Assembly: GCA_017743585.1 (NCBI GenBank)
Contig: JAGHYP010000169.1
Location: 1 to 6,364 of the forward strand
Source of the DNA: Chloroflexota bacterium
GTDB taxonomy: Bacteria > Chloroflexota > Anaerolineae > Aggregatilineales > UBA2796
Length of the DNA: 6,364 bases
Reading direction: 5' to 3'
Both the position numbers and the translations under genes were made by a program. The notes beneath the pieces were generated by a model, which was not told the origin of the DNA, did no database searches, and was given only the letters and a program-made list of their open reading frames with translations. This document shows positions 1 to 6,350 of the stretch, piece by piece (within the stretch, counting starts at the first letter, position 1; each line of letters opens with the position of its first letter).

Positions 1-344
1 TTTCGCGGCGCTTGAAGCACCTCTGGTTGGAACACGCTCGGTTGGCGTTCTGAGATAATACGCGTATGCAGTCCTAGCCTTCGTTTTATGCGATAAAACA
101 AGCCTTTGACTGTCCAACGCGGGTAGGCAACGGTTGCTCGGTCAACAATCTCTTGGGTGGCAACCTGCGCAACGATGTTGTAGATGTCCAGCTCGTAGAC
201 GCGAGGAGTTACGTTAGCAGGAATATTTTGAAACCACGAGATATCCAGATATAGCGGCACATTGCGCTCTAAAGACAGGCGTCTTCCTAACGCATACTGA
301 AACATTTGGTTGCCTAATCCGCCGGCTAGTCGAACGATTATCAT
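1..344 (-). CDS. GT11 family glycosyltransferase (alpha-1,2-fucosyltransferase-like), N-terminal part; 3' end runs off the window
   Basis: The first 114 codons are present; the gene continues past base 1. The protein begins MIIVRLAGGLGNQMFQYALG, the signature N-terminus of GT11 (alpha-1,2-fucosyltransferase/WbsJ-like) enzymes: a short beta strand followed by the glycine-rich GGLGNQMFQYA loop at residues 8-18. LDISWF at 33-38 also fits the family. GT11 enzymes move L-fucose from GDP-fucose to a sugar of a growing surface glycan, in the cytoplasm. The HxRRGDY-type GDP-fucose motif expected further downstream lies outside the window, so activity and exact acceptor cannot be judged. The ATG at 344-342 is chosen because the conserved motif starts at residue 4; a weak AGAG ribosome site lies 6 nt upstream. 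It starts 15 nt after the preceding gene. Family assignment is confident; the fucose/alpha-1,2 specificity is inferred from family. Confidence 0.87.
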   Translation of the reverse strand, partial: MIIVRLAGGLGNQMFQYALGRRLSLERNVPLYLDISWFQNIPANVTPRVYELDIYNIVAQVATQEIVDRATVAYPRWTVKGLFYRIKRRLGLHTRIISERQPSVFQPEVLQAPR

Positions 345-359
345 ATCAATCTCTGTTGA

Positions 360-1100
360 TCAAAGTCTTCTAAAGTGGAACATTCCACATGCATAGTTTG
401 AATTTGCAAACTCAGCTGGGTCAGCATCTGGCACAAACTTGCGGGCATCGTCAACTGCACTGAAGCTCACTAACTCCAGCCCAGAAAAGTAACTGAGTAT
501 CTGCTCTGGCGTGTGAATGCGATGCGCGTTGAACTGAACTCTGGCTCTCCCTACCGGCACAGAAAACAGGAGACTGCCTCGAGGAGCAAGGACGCGCATG
601 AGCTCCTTGCAAGCTTTCTCTGTACCCTTGGGATCCAGAGGATCGCCGTAACGCCCCAGTCCGATGTGCTCTGCAACGTGAAGGCAAGAAAGAGACATGA
701 CTGAAGCGTCTCTGAAAGGGAGCGATAAGATATCCCCTGCTCGACATTCCAAGCCCTCAACATTTGCCGCTAAGGGACGCAGATCAATGAAAATGACCCT
801 CGTAAAAGCAGTCAGCTGCCCGACGAACCTGTGATCAGACCCTACATCGACATGCTCTGGATGTCCCAATCTGTAAATTTCTTTTGCTGCCCACACTGCT
901 TGATAGAAATAATGAGGGTCGAAAGGCGTTGTGGGAATACGATCGTGCAGACACATCCAAATGTCTTCCTTTCGCAGCGGCTCTGCGCCTGGCAGAGTTT
1001 GATAAATACGCCATTGACGCCAGAACCACTGGCGCGCTGCATAGTTTCTCGCCAAGCTCGCCAAGCGACGTTTGATTTTGAAGAACATTTGTTTGATCAT
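360..1100 (-). CDS. DUF268-family, class I methyltransferase-like protein in polysaccharide locus
   Basis: 246 residues, complete. The central and C-terminal parts resemble DUF268 proteins (PF03269), which have a Rossmann methyltransferase-like layout. HVDVGSDHRFVG at 83-94 stands where motif I would be. IDLRPL at 105-110 ends in the acidic second strand, GDILSLPF at 122-129 is a motif II/III-like stretch, and HVAEHIGLGRYGDPLDP at 141-157 is highly typical of the family. ELMRVLAPRGSLLFSVPVG at 166-184 looks like the usual 'leader-of-report' strand, followed by FNAHRIH at 190-196. The first 40 residues are basic and aromatic and match nothing I know. Its start overlaps the stop of the upstream methyltransferase gene by 4 nt (ATGA), implying coupled translation. 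The likely role is modification of a surface glycan or its precursor, inferred from context; no activity can be named. Motif I lacks the usual GxGxG, so it may not bind S-adenosylmethionine in the standard way. Confidence 0.8.
   Translation of the reverse strand: MIKQMFFKIKRRLASLARNYAARQWFWRQWRIYQTLPGAEPLRKEDIWMCLHDRIPTTPFDPHYFYQAVWAAKEIYRLGHPEHVDVGSDHRFVGQLTAFTRVIFIDLRPLAANVEGLECRAGDILSLPFRDASVMSLSCLHVAEHIGLGRYGDPLDPKGTEKACKELMRVLAPRGSLLFSVPVGRARVQFNAHRIHTPEQILSYFSGLELVSFSAVDDARKFVPDADPAEFANSNYACGMFHFRRL
1097..1100 (-). other. ATGA stop/start overlap (translational coupling)
   Basis: The stop codon TGA (1099-1097) of the upstream methyltransferase-like gene shares bases with the ATG (1100-1098) of the DUF268 gene. 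No good Shine-Dalgarno sequence precedes this start, so re-initiation by terminating ribosomes is the likely mode of translation. Confidence 0.7.
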
Positions 1101-1750
1101 AGCACGCTTGATAACAGCCTGGAAAGCATACGTCGTAGTATATTGCGAGATAAATCTGGCTTAGATGGAGTTTTGCTAAAGTTTCGTAGCCAATTAGTAA
1201 TAAAAGGTCTAAAAGCATCTTGTCCTACGATGATAACGTCATCAACTATAAACAAAAATAAAGAGGCGTTTTTCTTGTACACGGCTTGCACTATAGACGC
1301 TATGTTCGGCCAATGATCTTCTTTATGCGGCGGCGGAGGAGGTGCCAAAAATAGCCGAGCGTCATCGATTAGCATCAATTGTATACAGTCATAGTCTAAC
1401 AGTATGCTGAGCTCGTCCAGAAGAGGACATTCCGAGTCTTCTCCAGCCGTTTCTCCGCCGCTCCAGTGGCTATCCAGCCAGAAAATTGCGCGACGGACTA
1501 GAGATGGGGAAATTGATTTGAAAACTTCCCGCGTGTCTCCTTGTAAGAACAAGATGTTTTGCCTATTGATCTTCGTTTTTGCAATCTCATGCAAGGCTGG
1601 GCTCAGTTCAACAGTGATGACTTCATCAAAGTGATCGGATGCCCAGAGTGCAGTTGAACCATAATAAGTTCCTCCCTCTATGAAGCCATTCAAGTTGAAT
1701 TCAGCCCGAATCTGGATCAGCAGCTGCTTCAGTCTATCCGTCAAGGGCAT
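1097..1750 (-). CDS. class I SAM-dependent methyltransferase-like protein
   Basis: 217 residues, complete. The N-terminal half has a class I methyltransferase layout. FIEGGTYYGSTALW at 23-36 is a glycine-containing motif I. VITVELSP at 44-51 carries the acidic residue after the second strand, and LFLQGDTREVF at 67-77 would be motif II. FWLDSHWSGGETAGEDSECP at 90-109 and LMLIDDARLF at 125-134 form an Asp/His-rich centre that could hold a metal or substrate. A five-proline run (137-141) follows. This layout recalls the FkbM/TylF-like sugar O-methyltransferase group, but I recognise only the general type. The start is well supported: AGGGAGG lies 6 nt before the ATG. The first 17 nt overlap the end of wzt in another frame. 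Local composition is AT-rich (30% and 35% G+C in rows 1201-1260 and 1141-1200), unlike the genes to the right, suggesting horizontal origin. Substrate unknown; a sugar of the exported glycan is the contextual guess. Confidence 0.75.
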   Translation of the reverse strand: MPLTDRLKQLLIQIRAEFNLNGFIEGGTYYGSTALWASDHFDEVITVELSPALHEIAKTKINRQNILFLQGDTREVFKSISPSLVRRAIFWLDSHWSGGETAGEDSECPLLDELSILLDYDCIQLMLIDDARLFLAPPPPPHKEDHWPNIASIVQAVYKKNASLFLFIVDDVIIVGQDAFRPFITNWLRNFSKTPSKPDLSRNILRRMLSRLLSSVL

Positions 1751-2999
1751 AAGAAACCTCCCTAATCCTCGTCGTTTGAGGTGTATTCAAAATTCCACCC
1801 GTCGAACGGAATGGCTGCTCATCTTTGGCCACGTCAAGTATCCTGACTTGACCGATACCGGCACAATAATACACTGGTCTCTCAAGAACCGAAATGCCGA
1901 CAGCGAACTGCAAGTACACATTTTTGAAGGGAAAATCAATCTGAAAGGTCGCGCTATACTGTCCAGCCGTCAGGTCTTGTGGGAGTGACCAATAGGTTGC
2001 CAATGGAAGAGAGTCAAGGAGCATAAGTCCCACCGCAGCGATCAGGTGCTTCACAGCGCGCCGAACGTTAAAATGCAGAACAACCTGCCATTGCTCGCCA
2101 ATACGAAACTCAGATCGTAGTTGTCCTGCGCTGTCGCGGAACTCGATGCGAGTACCGTATGCCGGACTCTCCGGATCGCCAGCTGGCAGCTCGATTACGC
2201 TGCTCGCGTTACTTTGCGCTTTTAAGTAGGAATCTATGACTTCATCGACCTCGCCAAATAAGACTTGCTTGCCTTGCTCGAAGAGAACTGCTCGTGTGCA
2301 AAGCTTGCGCACTGCCGCCATGTCGTGGCTTACGAAAAGCACTGTGCGGCCTTCGCCTGCTACCTCGTTCATCTTGCCTAAGCATTTCCTCTGAAAGGCC
2401 GCATCGCCAACTGCCAGCACCTCGTCCACAATCAAAATCTCAGGCTCAAGGTGCGCAGCGACCGCAAAGCCGAGCCGCAAGACCATGCCACTTGAATAAT
2501 GCTTGATAGGCGTATCAATGAACTTCTCAACCTCAGCGAAAGCGACGATCTCATCGAATTTGCGCTTGATCTCAGCTCGACTCATGCCCAAGATCGCGCC
2601 ATTCAGGTAGATATTCTCGCGCCCTGTCAGTTCGAAATGAAAGCCTGTGCCGACTTCTAGCAGCGCGCCGACTCGACCGTATAGCTGCACCTCGCCTTCG
2701 CTCGGCTCAGTGATCGAGGCGAGAATCTTTAAGAGCGTGCTTTTGCCCGCGCCGTTCCGTCCGATGATGCCGACCACCTCGCCCTTTTTCACTTCGAACG
2801 ACACATCGCGCAGCGCCCAGATTGTCTCGCTCAAGTCAGCAGCCGCTGCTGCGTTGCCGCGCAGCAGACCCGCCACGCGCCTGAACGGCGCGCTGAATGC
2901 ATCGGCAAGCGCATCGCGGAAAGTGCGATACGCCGCCTCACGCTTGCCAATTCGATATTGCTTGCCCAAACCGTCTACGCGCAGCGCTAAGTCGCCCAT
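1734..2999 (-). CDS. wzt: polysaccharide ABC transporter ATP-binding protein with C-terminal Wzt-type glycan-recognition domain
   Basis: 421 residues. The ATPase domain covers about 1-260. Walker A is GRNGAGKST (80-88), the ABC signature YSSGM (168-172) and Walker B EILIVDE (187-193), followed by VLAVGD and the switch histidine in SHDM (H225). ELTGRENIYLNGAILGM (123-139) is characteristic of the Wzt/TagH/RfbB exporter subfamily. An insertion at about 25-60 before the strand WALRDVSFEV is common in this group. Residues about 265-395 form a beta-rich extra domain of the Wzt C-terminal type (PF14524-like), which in characterised O-antigen systems binds the exported chain's end modification. The start directly abuts the wzm stop (TGAATG), and the pair should form a Wzm2Wzt2 exporter at the inner membrane. 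G+C falls from 68% (row 2821-2880) to 45-47% (rows 1861-1980) across the domain boundary. The ATPase call is near certain; the exported substrate is unknown. A teichoic-acid-type TagH exporter is the main alternative. Confidence 0.93.
   Translation of the reverse strand: MGDLALRVDGLGKQYRIGKREAAYRTFRDALADAFSAPFRRVAGLLRGNAAAAADLSETIWALRDVSFEVKKGEVVGIIGRNGAGKSTLLKILASITEPSEGEVQLYGRVGALLEVGTGFHFELTGRENIYLNGAILGMSRAEIKRKFDEIVAFAEVEKFIDTPIKHYSSGMVLRLGFAVAAHLEPEILIVDEVLAVGDAAFQRKCLGKMNEVAGEGRTVLFVSHDMAAVRKLCTRAVLFEQGKQVLFGEVDEVIDSYLKAQSNASSVIELPAGDPESPAYGTRIEFRDSAGQLRSEFRIGEQWQVVLHFNVRRAVKHLIAAVGLMLLDSLPLATYWSLPQDLTAGQYSATFQIDFPFKNVYLQFAVGISVLERPVYYCAGIGQVRILDVAKDEQPFRSTGGILNTPQTTRIREVSYALDG
1757..1763 (-). 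promoter_or_regulatory. strong Shine-Dalgarno site for the 1750-1097 gene
   Basis: On the minus strand the bases read AGGGAGG followed by a 6-nt spacer and ATG. It is the best ribosome site in the window and lies inside the last codons of wzt. It fixes the start of the methyltransferase-like gene and suggests independent initiation rather than reliance on coupling alone. Confidence 0.8.
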
Positions 3000-3002
3000 T
3001 CA
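2997..3002 (-). other. abutting stop/start TGAATG between wzm and wzt
   Basis: The wzm stop TGA (3002-3000) is followed immediately by the wzt ATG (2999-2997). No clear Shine-Dalgarno sequence precedes it. Coupled translation would keep the permease and ATPase in matching amounts. Confidence 0.7.
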
Positions 3003-3845
3003 GACCACGTCCGCGAAGGTTCTTTCCATGCGGCGGAAATAGAACGCGCCGCTGACCAACAAAAACACTGATGCTAGCGCTGAGACGAGTATCGTAGCAT
3101 CAAACGCCCTCTGTGTGCCGAGCAACGCCCAACGAAAACCTTCCACTACACCTGCCATCGGATTGAGTCCGTACAGCGCGCGCAGCGTCTCGTTCTGAAT
3201 CAAACTGCTTGGGTAGGCGATCGGCGTGATGAAAAGCCAGGCCTGCGTCAGGAACGGCACGACGTAGCGCACATCTCGGAACTGGACATTCATCGCCGAG
3301 AGCCACAAGCCCGCTCCGAGTGCCGTGCTGAACGCTAAGAGCAGAAAGAGCGGCAGGAAAACCACGTTGACCGTCGGCACAATGCCGTAAGCCAGCATCA
3401 TCAGCACAAGCACGCCAAAGGCGAGGCAGAAATCCATCACGTTGCTCAGAACGGCTGAGAGCGGAATCACCAGACGCGGAAAGTATATCTTCTTGATCAA
3501 ATGCGCGCTACCCACCAAGCTGTTGGACGCGTTGGCGAGTCCCGTGGCGAAGAATGTCCAAGGCACAAGCGCTGCGTAGCTGAAAATCGGATATGGGACG
3601 CCATCGGACGGTATGCCTGCCAACTGCCCGAAGAAGATCGAGAAGATGACCATGGTCGTGAACGGCTGAATGATCGCCCACGCCGCGCCGATCACAGTTT
3701 GCTTGTAGCGCACCTTGATATCGCGCCAAACGAGGAAGTACAGTAGCTCGCGGAAGCGCCACAGCTCGCCCAGCTTCAGCGAAACCCAGCCTTTCGACGG
3801 ACGTATGGTCAGCAATGGTGTCTCACGGTCGGATTGCACAGTCAT
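3000..3845 (-). CDS. wzm: polysaccharide ABC transporter permease (ABC-2 type)
   Basis: 281 residues, the usual length for Wzm/TagG/RfbA permeases. It forms the inner-membrane channel through which a lipid-linked polysaccharide is exported, powered by the Wzt product of the next gene. The N-terminus has the family hallmark FLVWRDIKVRYKQTVIGAAW at 37-56, an amphipathic interface segment leading into the first membrane helix. About six hydrophobic segments follow, near 55-75, 88-105, 130-155, 160-183, 195-212 and 250-270. NVQFRDVRYVVPF (186-198) and GLNPM (226-230) are further conserved spots. No signal peptide is expected. The ATG at 3845-3843 lies 3 nt after the menA stop, with GAAGAG 7 nt upstream as a plausible ribosome site. 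Export of an O-antigen-like or cell-wall glycan is established for the family; which glycan is not visible here. Confidence 0.93.
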   Translation of the reverse strand: MTVQSDRETPLLTIRPSKGWVSLKLGELWRFRELLYFLVWRDIKVRYKQTVIGAAWAIIQPFTTMVIFSIFFGQLAGIPSDGVPYPIFSYAALVPWTFFATGLANASNSLVGSAHLIKKIYFPRLVIPLSAVLSNVMDFCLAFGVLVLMMLAYGIVPTVNVVFLPLFLLLAFSTALGAGLWLSAMNVQFRDVRYVVPFLTQAWLFITPIAYPSSLIQNETLRALYGLNPMAGVVEGFRWALLGTQRAFDATILVSALASVFLLVSGAFYFRRMERTFADVV

Positions 3846-3848
3846 CCT

Positions 3849-4814
3849 TCAACTCTTCAGCACCCCTGCCAGAAGCCATCCGAAGCTCAACGCCAAGCCA
3901 AACCACCAATGCAAGCGCGCCGTACGCCCTTGCGCGCGGTGCAGGGCTTGCACATCCCTGCTGCGCGCAGTGACGCGCACAAGCCAGATCGCTTCCCAGA
4001 GCGTCACGAGCGCAATGGCCGTCGTGAGCGGCAGGGCGCCCGCCAAGATCAGCGCGCCGAGCGAGACATACGCGCCGTAGATCAAAACACTGAACTCGAT
4101 GTACGCGCCGCGCAAGCCGAAGCGCACTGCCAATGTGCGCTTGTTCGCCGCGCGATCTGCCTCGATATCGCGCATGTTGTTAGCGTGCAAAATCGCGGCG
4201 ACTGTGAAGCCCAGCGGCACGCCTGTCAGCAATGCTTGCATGCTCTCCTGCCCGCTGACCGCGTAATACGTCCCGAAGGTCATCAGCGGACCGAAACACA
4301 GGAACGCTGTCACCTCGCCTAAGCCGATGTGCGAGAGCGGCAGCGGTCCAGCAGTGTACAGCACGACCGCTGCCACGCCGATCATGCCGATGAACAAAAG
4401 CGTTGTGCCTGAAAGCGCCACCAGCAGCAAGCCGATCAGCGCGCCGCCGACCGTCGTCGCCACTGCGCCAATCAGCACCTGTTGCGCGCTCAATTTCCCC
4501 TCGCGCAGCACCATGCCCATGCCTGCCACTTTCAACGCATCCGTGCCGCGCTGAAAATCCACGTACTCGTTCACGAGGTTCGAGGCGATTTGCAGCAACA
4601 ACGCGCCGATCAGCGCCAAGAGGAAGCGCACAGGCTCAAAAACGCCCGCCTCAAGGGCCACAGCGCCGCCTGTCAGCAGCGCGGCGTAAGTGGCGGGCAG
4701 GCTGCGCGGACGCGCTGCCTGATACCAAGGGCGCAGCGGAGCAGGTAAGCGCTCAATCAACGAGTGGCTAGGCGCGCGCTTGGCGCGCTCACGAGCAGCG
4801 TGCTTGCTCATCAT
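3849..4814 (-). CDS. menA: 1,4-dihydroxy-2-naphthoate polyprenyltransferase (UbiA family)
   Basis: 321 residues with about eight or nine hydrophobic segments, as in integral-membrane UbiA prenyltransferases. MenA attaches a polyprenyl chain to 1,4-dihydroxy-2-naphthoate, giving demethylmenaquinone. The first prenyl-diphosphate/Mg-binding motif is SNLVNEYVDFQRGTD (78-92); it reads N-E where many MenA proteins have N-D. The second is NNMRDIEADRAANKRTLAV (212-230), which closely fits MenA. ARPRSLPATYAALLTG (34-49) is the usual MenA N-terminal segment and HIGLGEV (162-168) also fits. Residues 1-28 are a basic hydrophilic extension. The start is either ATG of a tandem pair (4814 or 4811); neither has a good Shine-Dalgarno sequence, and both follow directly on the stop of the upstream glycosyltransferase remnant. 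Other UbiA-family prenyltransferases are possible because no other men gene is in the window, but the motifs favour MenA. Confidence 0.82.
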   Translation of the reverse strand: MMSKHAARERAKRAPSHSLIERLPAPLRPWYQAARPRSLPATYAALLTGGAVALEAGVFEPVRFLLALIGALLLQIASNLVNEYVDFQRGTDALKVAGMGMVLREGKLSAQQVLIGAVATTVGGALIGLLLVALSGTTLLFIGMIGVAAVVLYTAGPLPLSHIGLGEVTAFLCFGPLMTFGTYYAVSGQESMQALLTGVPLGFTVAAILHANNMRDIEADRAANKRTLAVRFGLRGAYIEFSVLIYGAYVSLGALILAGALPLTTAIALVTLWEAIWLVRVTARSRDVQALHRAQGRTARLHWWFGLALSFGWLLAGVLKS

Positions 4815-4817
4815 TCA
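4809..4817 (-). other. TGA-ATG-ATG junction between glycosyltransferase remnant and menA
   Basis: The second frame of the remnant ends in TGA (4817-4815), directly followed by two ATG codons in the menA frame (4814-4812 and 4811-4809). No Shine-Dalgarno sequence is evident, so menA probably depended on coupling to the upstream gene. The frame break upstream could therefore lower menA translation. Confidence 0.6.
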
Positions 4818-5103
4818 AAATTCGACCATGGCACGGCTGTATGCTTCGGGCGCAAAGCGCTCTACTAACGCCCTATATTGTAGCACGCGGCTGACTTGCA
4901 TTGCCATATCGCTGACGTCAGCAGGCGCTGCGATCAAGGCGGCGACGTTCGGCGCCAGCACTTCCGTGATGCCTGCCCGACGCGGCTCGTAAAGCTGCGG
5001 CTGTTAGCTGAACGCGCGCCGAGTCCAGCTGCGGCAAGAGTTGCATCAGCGCCGCGCGCTGCGTCGCCTCGCTGAACGCATCGCCTAAGGCCAAGATGCG
5101 CAC
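4815..5103 (-). pseudogene. decayed glycosyltransferase (GT4-like) remnant with internal deletions and frame break
   Basis: Two broken frames lie end to end. From a GTG at 5103-5101, 3 nt after the glpK stop, the first frame reads VRILALGDAFSEATQ and then MQLLPQLDSARVQLTAA, resembling the N-terminus of a GT4-type glycosyltransferase (strand, loop, helix). It loses sense after about residue 40, near 4985. A second frame, closed upstream by TAA at about 5007-5005, reads QLYEP and then RRAGITEVLAPNVAALIAAP, DVSDMAMQVSRVLQ and ERFAPEAYSRAMVEF, ending in TGA at 4817-4815. That resembles the C-terminal nucleotide-sugar-binding part of GT4 proteins. Fewer than 100 codons remain of a usual 350-400, and the region between LYEP and AGITEVL also seems shortened. 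Gene ends are intact: the stop abuts the menA ATG, as in a working operon. A novel short gene or an assembly error is possible. The family call is moderate; the frame break is directly visible. Confidence 0.6.
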
Positions 5104-5106
5104 GAT

Positions 5107-6350
5107 CTACGCATCGAGCCACGCTCTGGCGCGCTCTACGGCACGCTGCCAGCCGCGATAGCGGCTCTCGCGCTCATCAGCCGACATACGCGGCGTGAAT
5201 ACCTTCTCGGCAGCCCATTGCGCCGCGATCTGCTCAGGCGATTCCCAATAGCCGACCGCCAGACCTGCCAAGTACGCCGCGCCGAGCGCTGTTGTTTCCG
5301 TCACAGCAGGGCGCACCACAGGCACGCCGAGGATGTCCGCTTGAAATTGCATCAGCCAATCGTTCGCAACTGCGCCGCCGTCGACACGCAAGGTCTCCAG
5401 CTGCAGACCCGCATCGCGGATCATCACCTCGACCACGTCGCGCGTCTGGAAGGCGATGGATTCAAGCGTGGCGCGCACGATGTGCGCCCGATTGCTGCCG
5501 CGCGTCAGCCCGACGATCGTGCCGCGCGCAAAGCTATCCCAATACGGCGCGCCGAGTCCGACAAACGCCGGCACCACGTAGACTCCGCCGCTATCCGCCA
5601 CGCTGGCAGCCAATGCCTCAGACTCAGCCGCTGTGCGAATCAGTTGTAGCTCGTCGCGCAGCCATTGCACAGCCGCGCCCGCCACAAAGACGCTGCCCTC
5701 GAGCGCGTAGACGGTCGGATGCTGCCCGAGCTGCCACGCGACCGTCGTCAGCAAGCCGCCGCGCGAGTCGACGGCGCGCTCGCCTGTGTTCATCAGCATG
5801 AAACAGCCCGTGCCATACGTATTCTTCACGCTGCCGATCTGATAGCAGGCCTGTCCGAAGGTCGCCGCTTGTTGATCGCCTGCCACGCCGCCGATAGGGA
5901 CTGCCGCGCCGAAGATCGCAGCGTCCGTCTCGCCGTAGCGCGCGCTCGACGGCAAGACTTGCGGCAGCAAGGCGCGCGGAATATTGAAGCGCGCCAGCAG
6001 CTCATCGTCCCAATCGTGCGTGTGGATGTTGTAAAGCATAGTGCGGCTGGCGTTGCTGACATCTGTGGCATGAATCTTGCCGCCGCTCAGATTCCACAGC
6101 AGCCACGTATCCACAGTGCCAAAGGCGAGTTCGCCTGCGGCGGCGCGCTCGCGCGCCTTCGGCACGTTGTCCAGCAGCCACTCGACCTTTGTGCCGCTGA
6201 AGTAGGCGTCCAGCACGAGTCCGGTCTTGGCGCGCACGGTCTCGGCAAAGCCTTCGGCGCGCAGTTGCTCGCAACGCGCCGCTGTGCGCCTGCACTGCCA
6301 GACGATGGCGTTGTGGATCGGCTTGCCAGTGGCGCGTTCCCAGATGATGG
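5107..6350 (-). CDS. glpK: glycerol kinase, N-terminus missing at the window edge
   Basis: ATP:glycerol 3-phosphotransferase (FGGY family), cytoplasmic. The frame is open from 6357, but bases beyond 6350 look like adapter. About 414 genuine residues remain of roughly 500, with some 80 missing at the N-terminus. Family segments, numbered from the open frame at 6357: ATGKPIHNAIVWQCRRTA at 9-26; GLVLDAYFSGTK at 46-57 with substrate tyrosine Y52 (E. coli Y135); TDVSNASRTML at 98-108; VAGDQQAATFGQ at 158-169 with the catalytic-base aspartate D161 (E. coli D245); YGTGCFMLMNTG at 181-192; GLGAPYWD near 5547-5570; and GGAVAN, then ALGAAYLAGLAVG, near the end. The C-terminus (YRGWQRAVERARAWLDA) is normal. 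The E. coli GGxR loop for fructose-1,6-bisphosphate and the phosphorylatable His of Firmicutes enzymes are both replaced by AIFGAAVP. A GTG at 6237 is in frame but is internal to the conserved fold and not the true start. Confidence 0.96.

Noticed and set aside
831..1316. 161-codon plus-strand open frame crossing the boundary of the two methyltransferase-like genes
   Set aside because: Its product has no family resemblance and it overlaps two well-supported minus-strand genes with operon-type junctions; most likely chance in AT-rich DNA.
1323..1343. GGC/GGA-type repeat tract as a microsatellite
   Set aside because: It encodes the five-proline run in the methyltransferase-like protein and is too short and imperfect to call a repeat feature.
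3834..4322. Long open frame on the plus strand opposite menA (and similar ones opposite glpK and wzm)
   Set aside because: These come from codon bias in the G+C-rich minus-strand genes: the translations are Arg/Ala/Gln-rich with no recognisable domain, and each lies fully inside a confident minus-strand gene.
4770..4792. GCGCGC/TGGCGCGC inverted bases near the menA start as a hairpin or operator
   Set aside because: It lies within coding sequence for Ala/Lys/Arg-rich residues, and GCGCGC words are frequent throughout the G+C-rich half, so no regulatory meaning can be claimed.
6235..6237. GTG codon as the start of glycerol kinase
   Set aside because: Forty further codons upstream still read as conserved glycerol kinase (ATGKPIHNAIVWQCRRTA), so this GTG is internal; the real start lies beyond the window.
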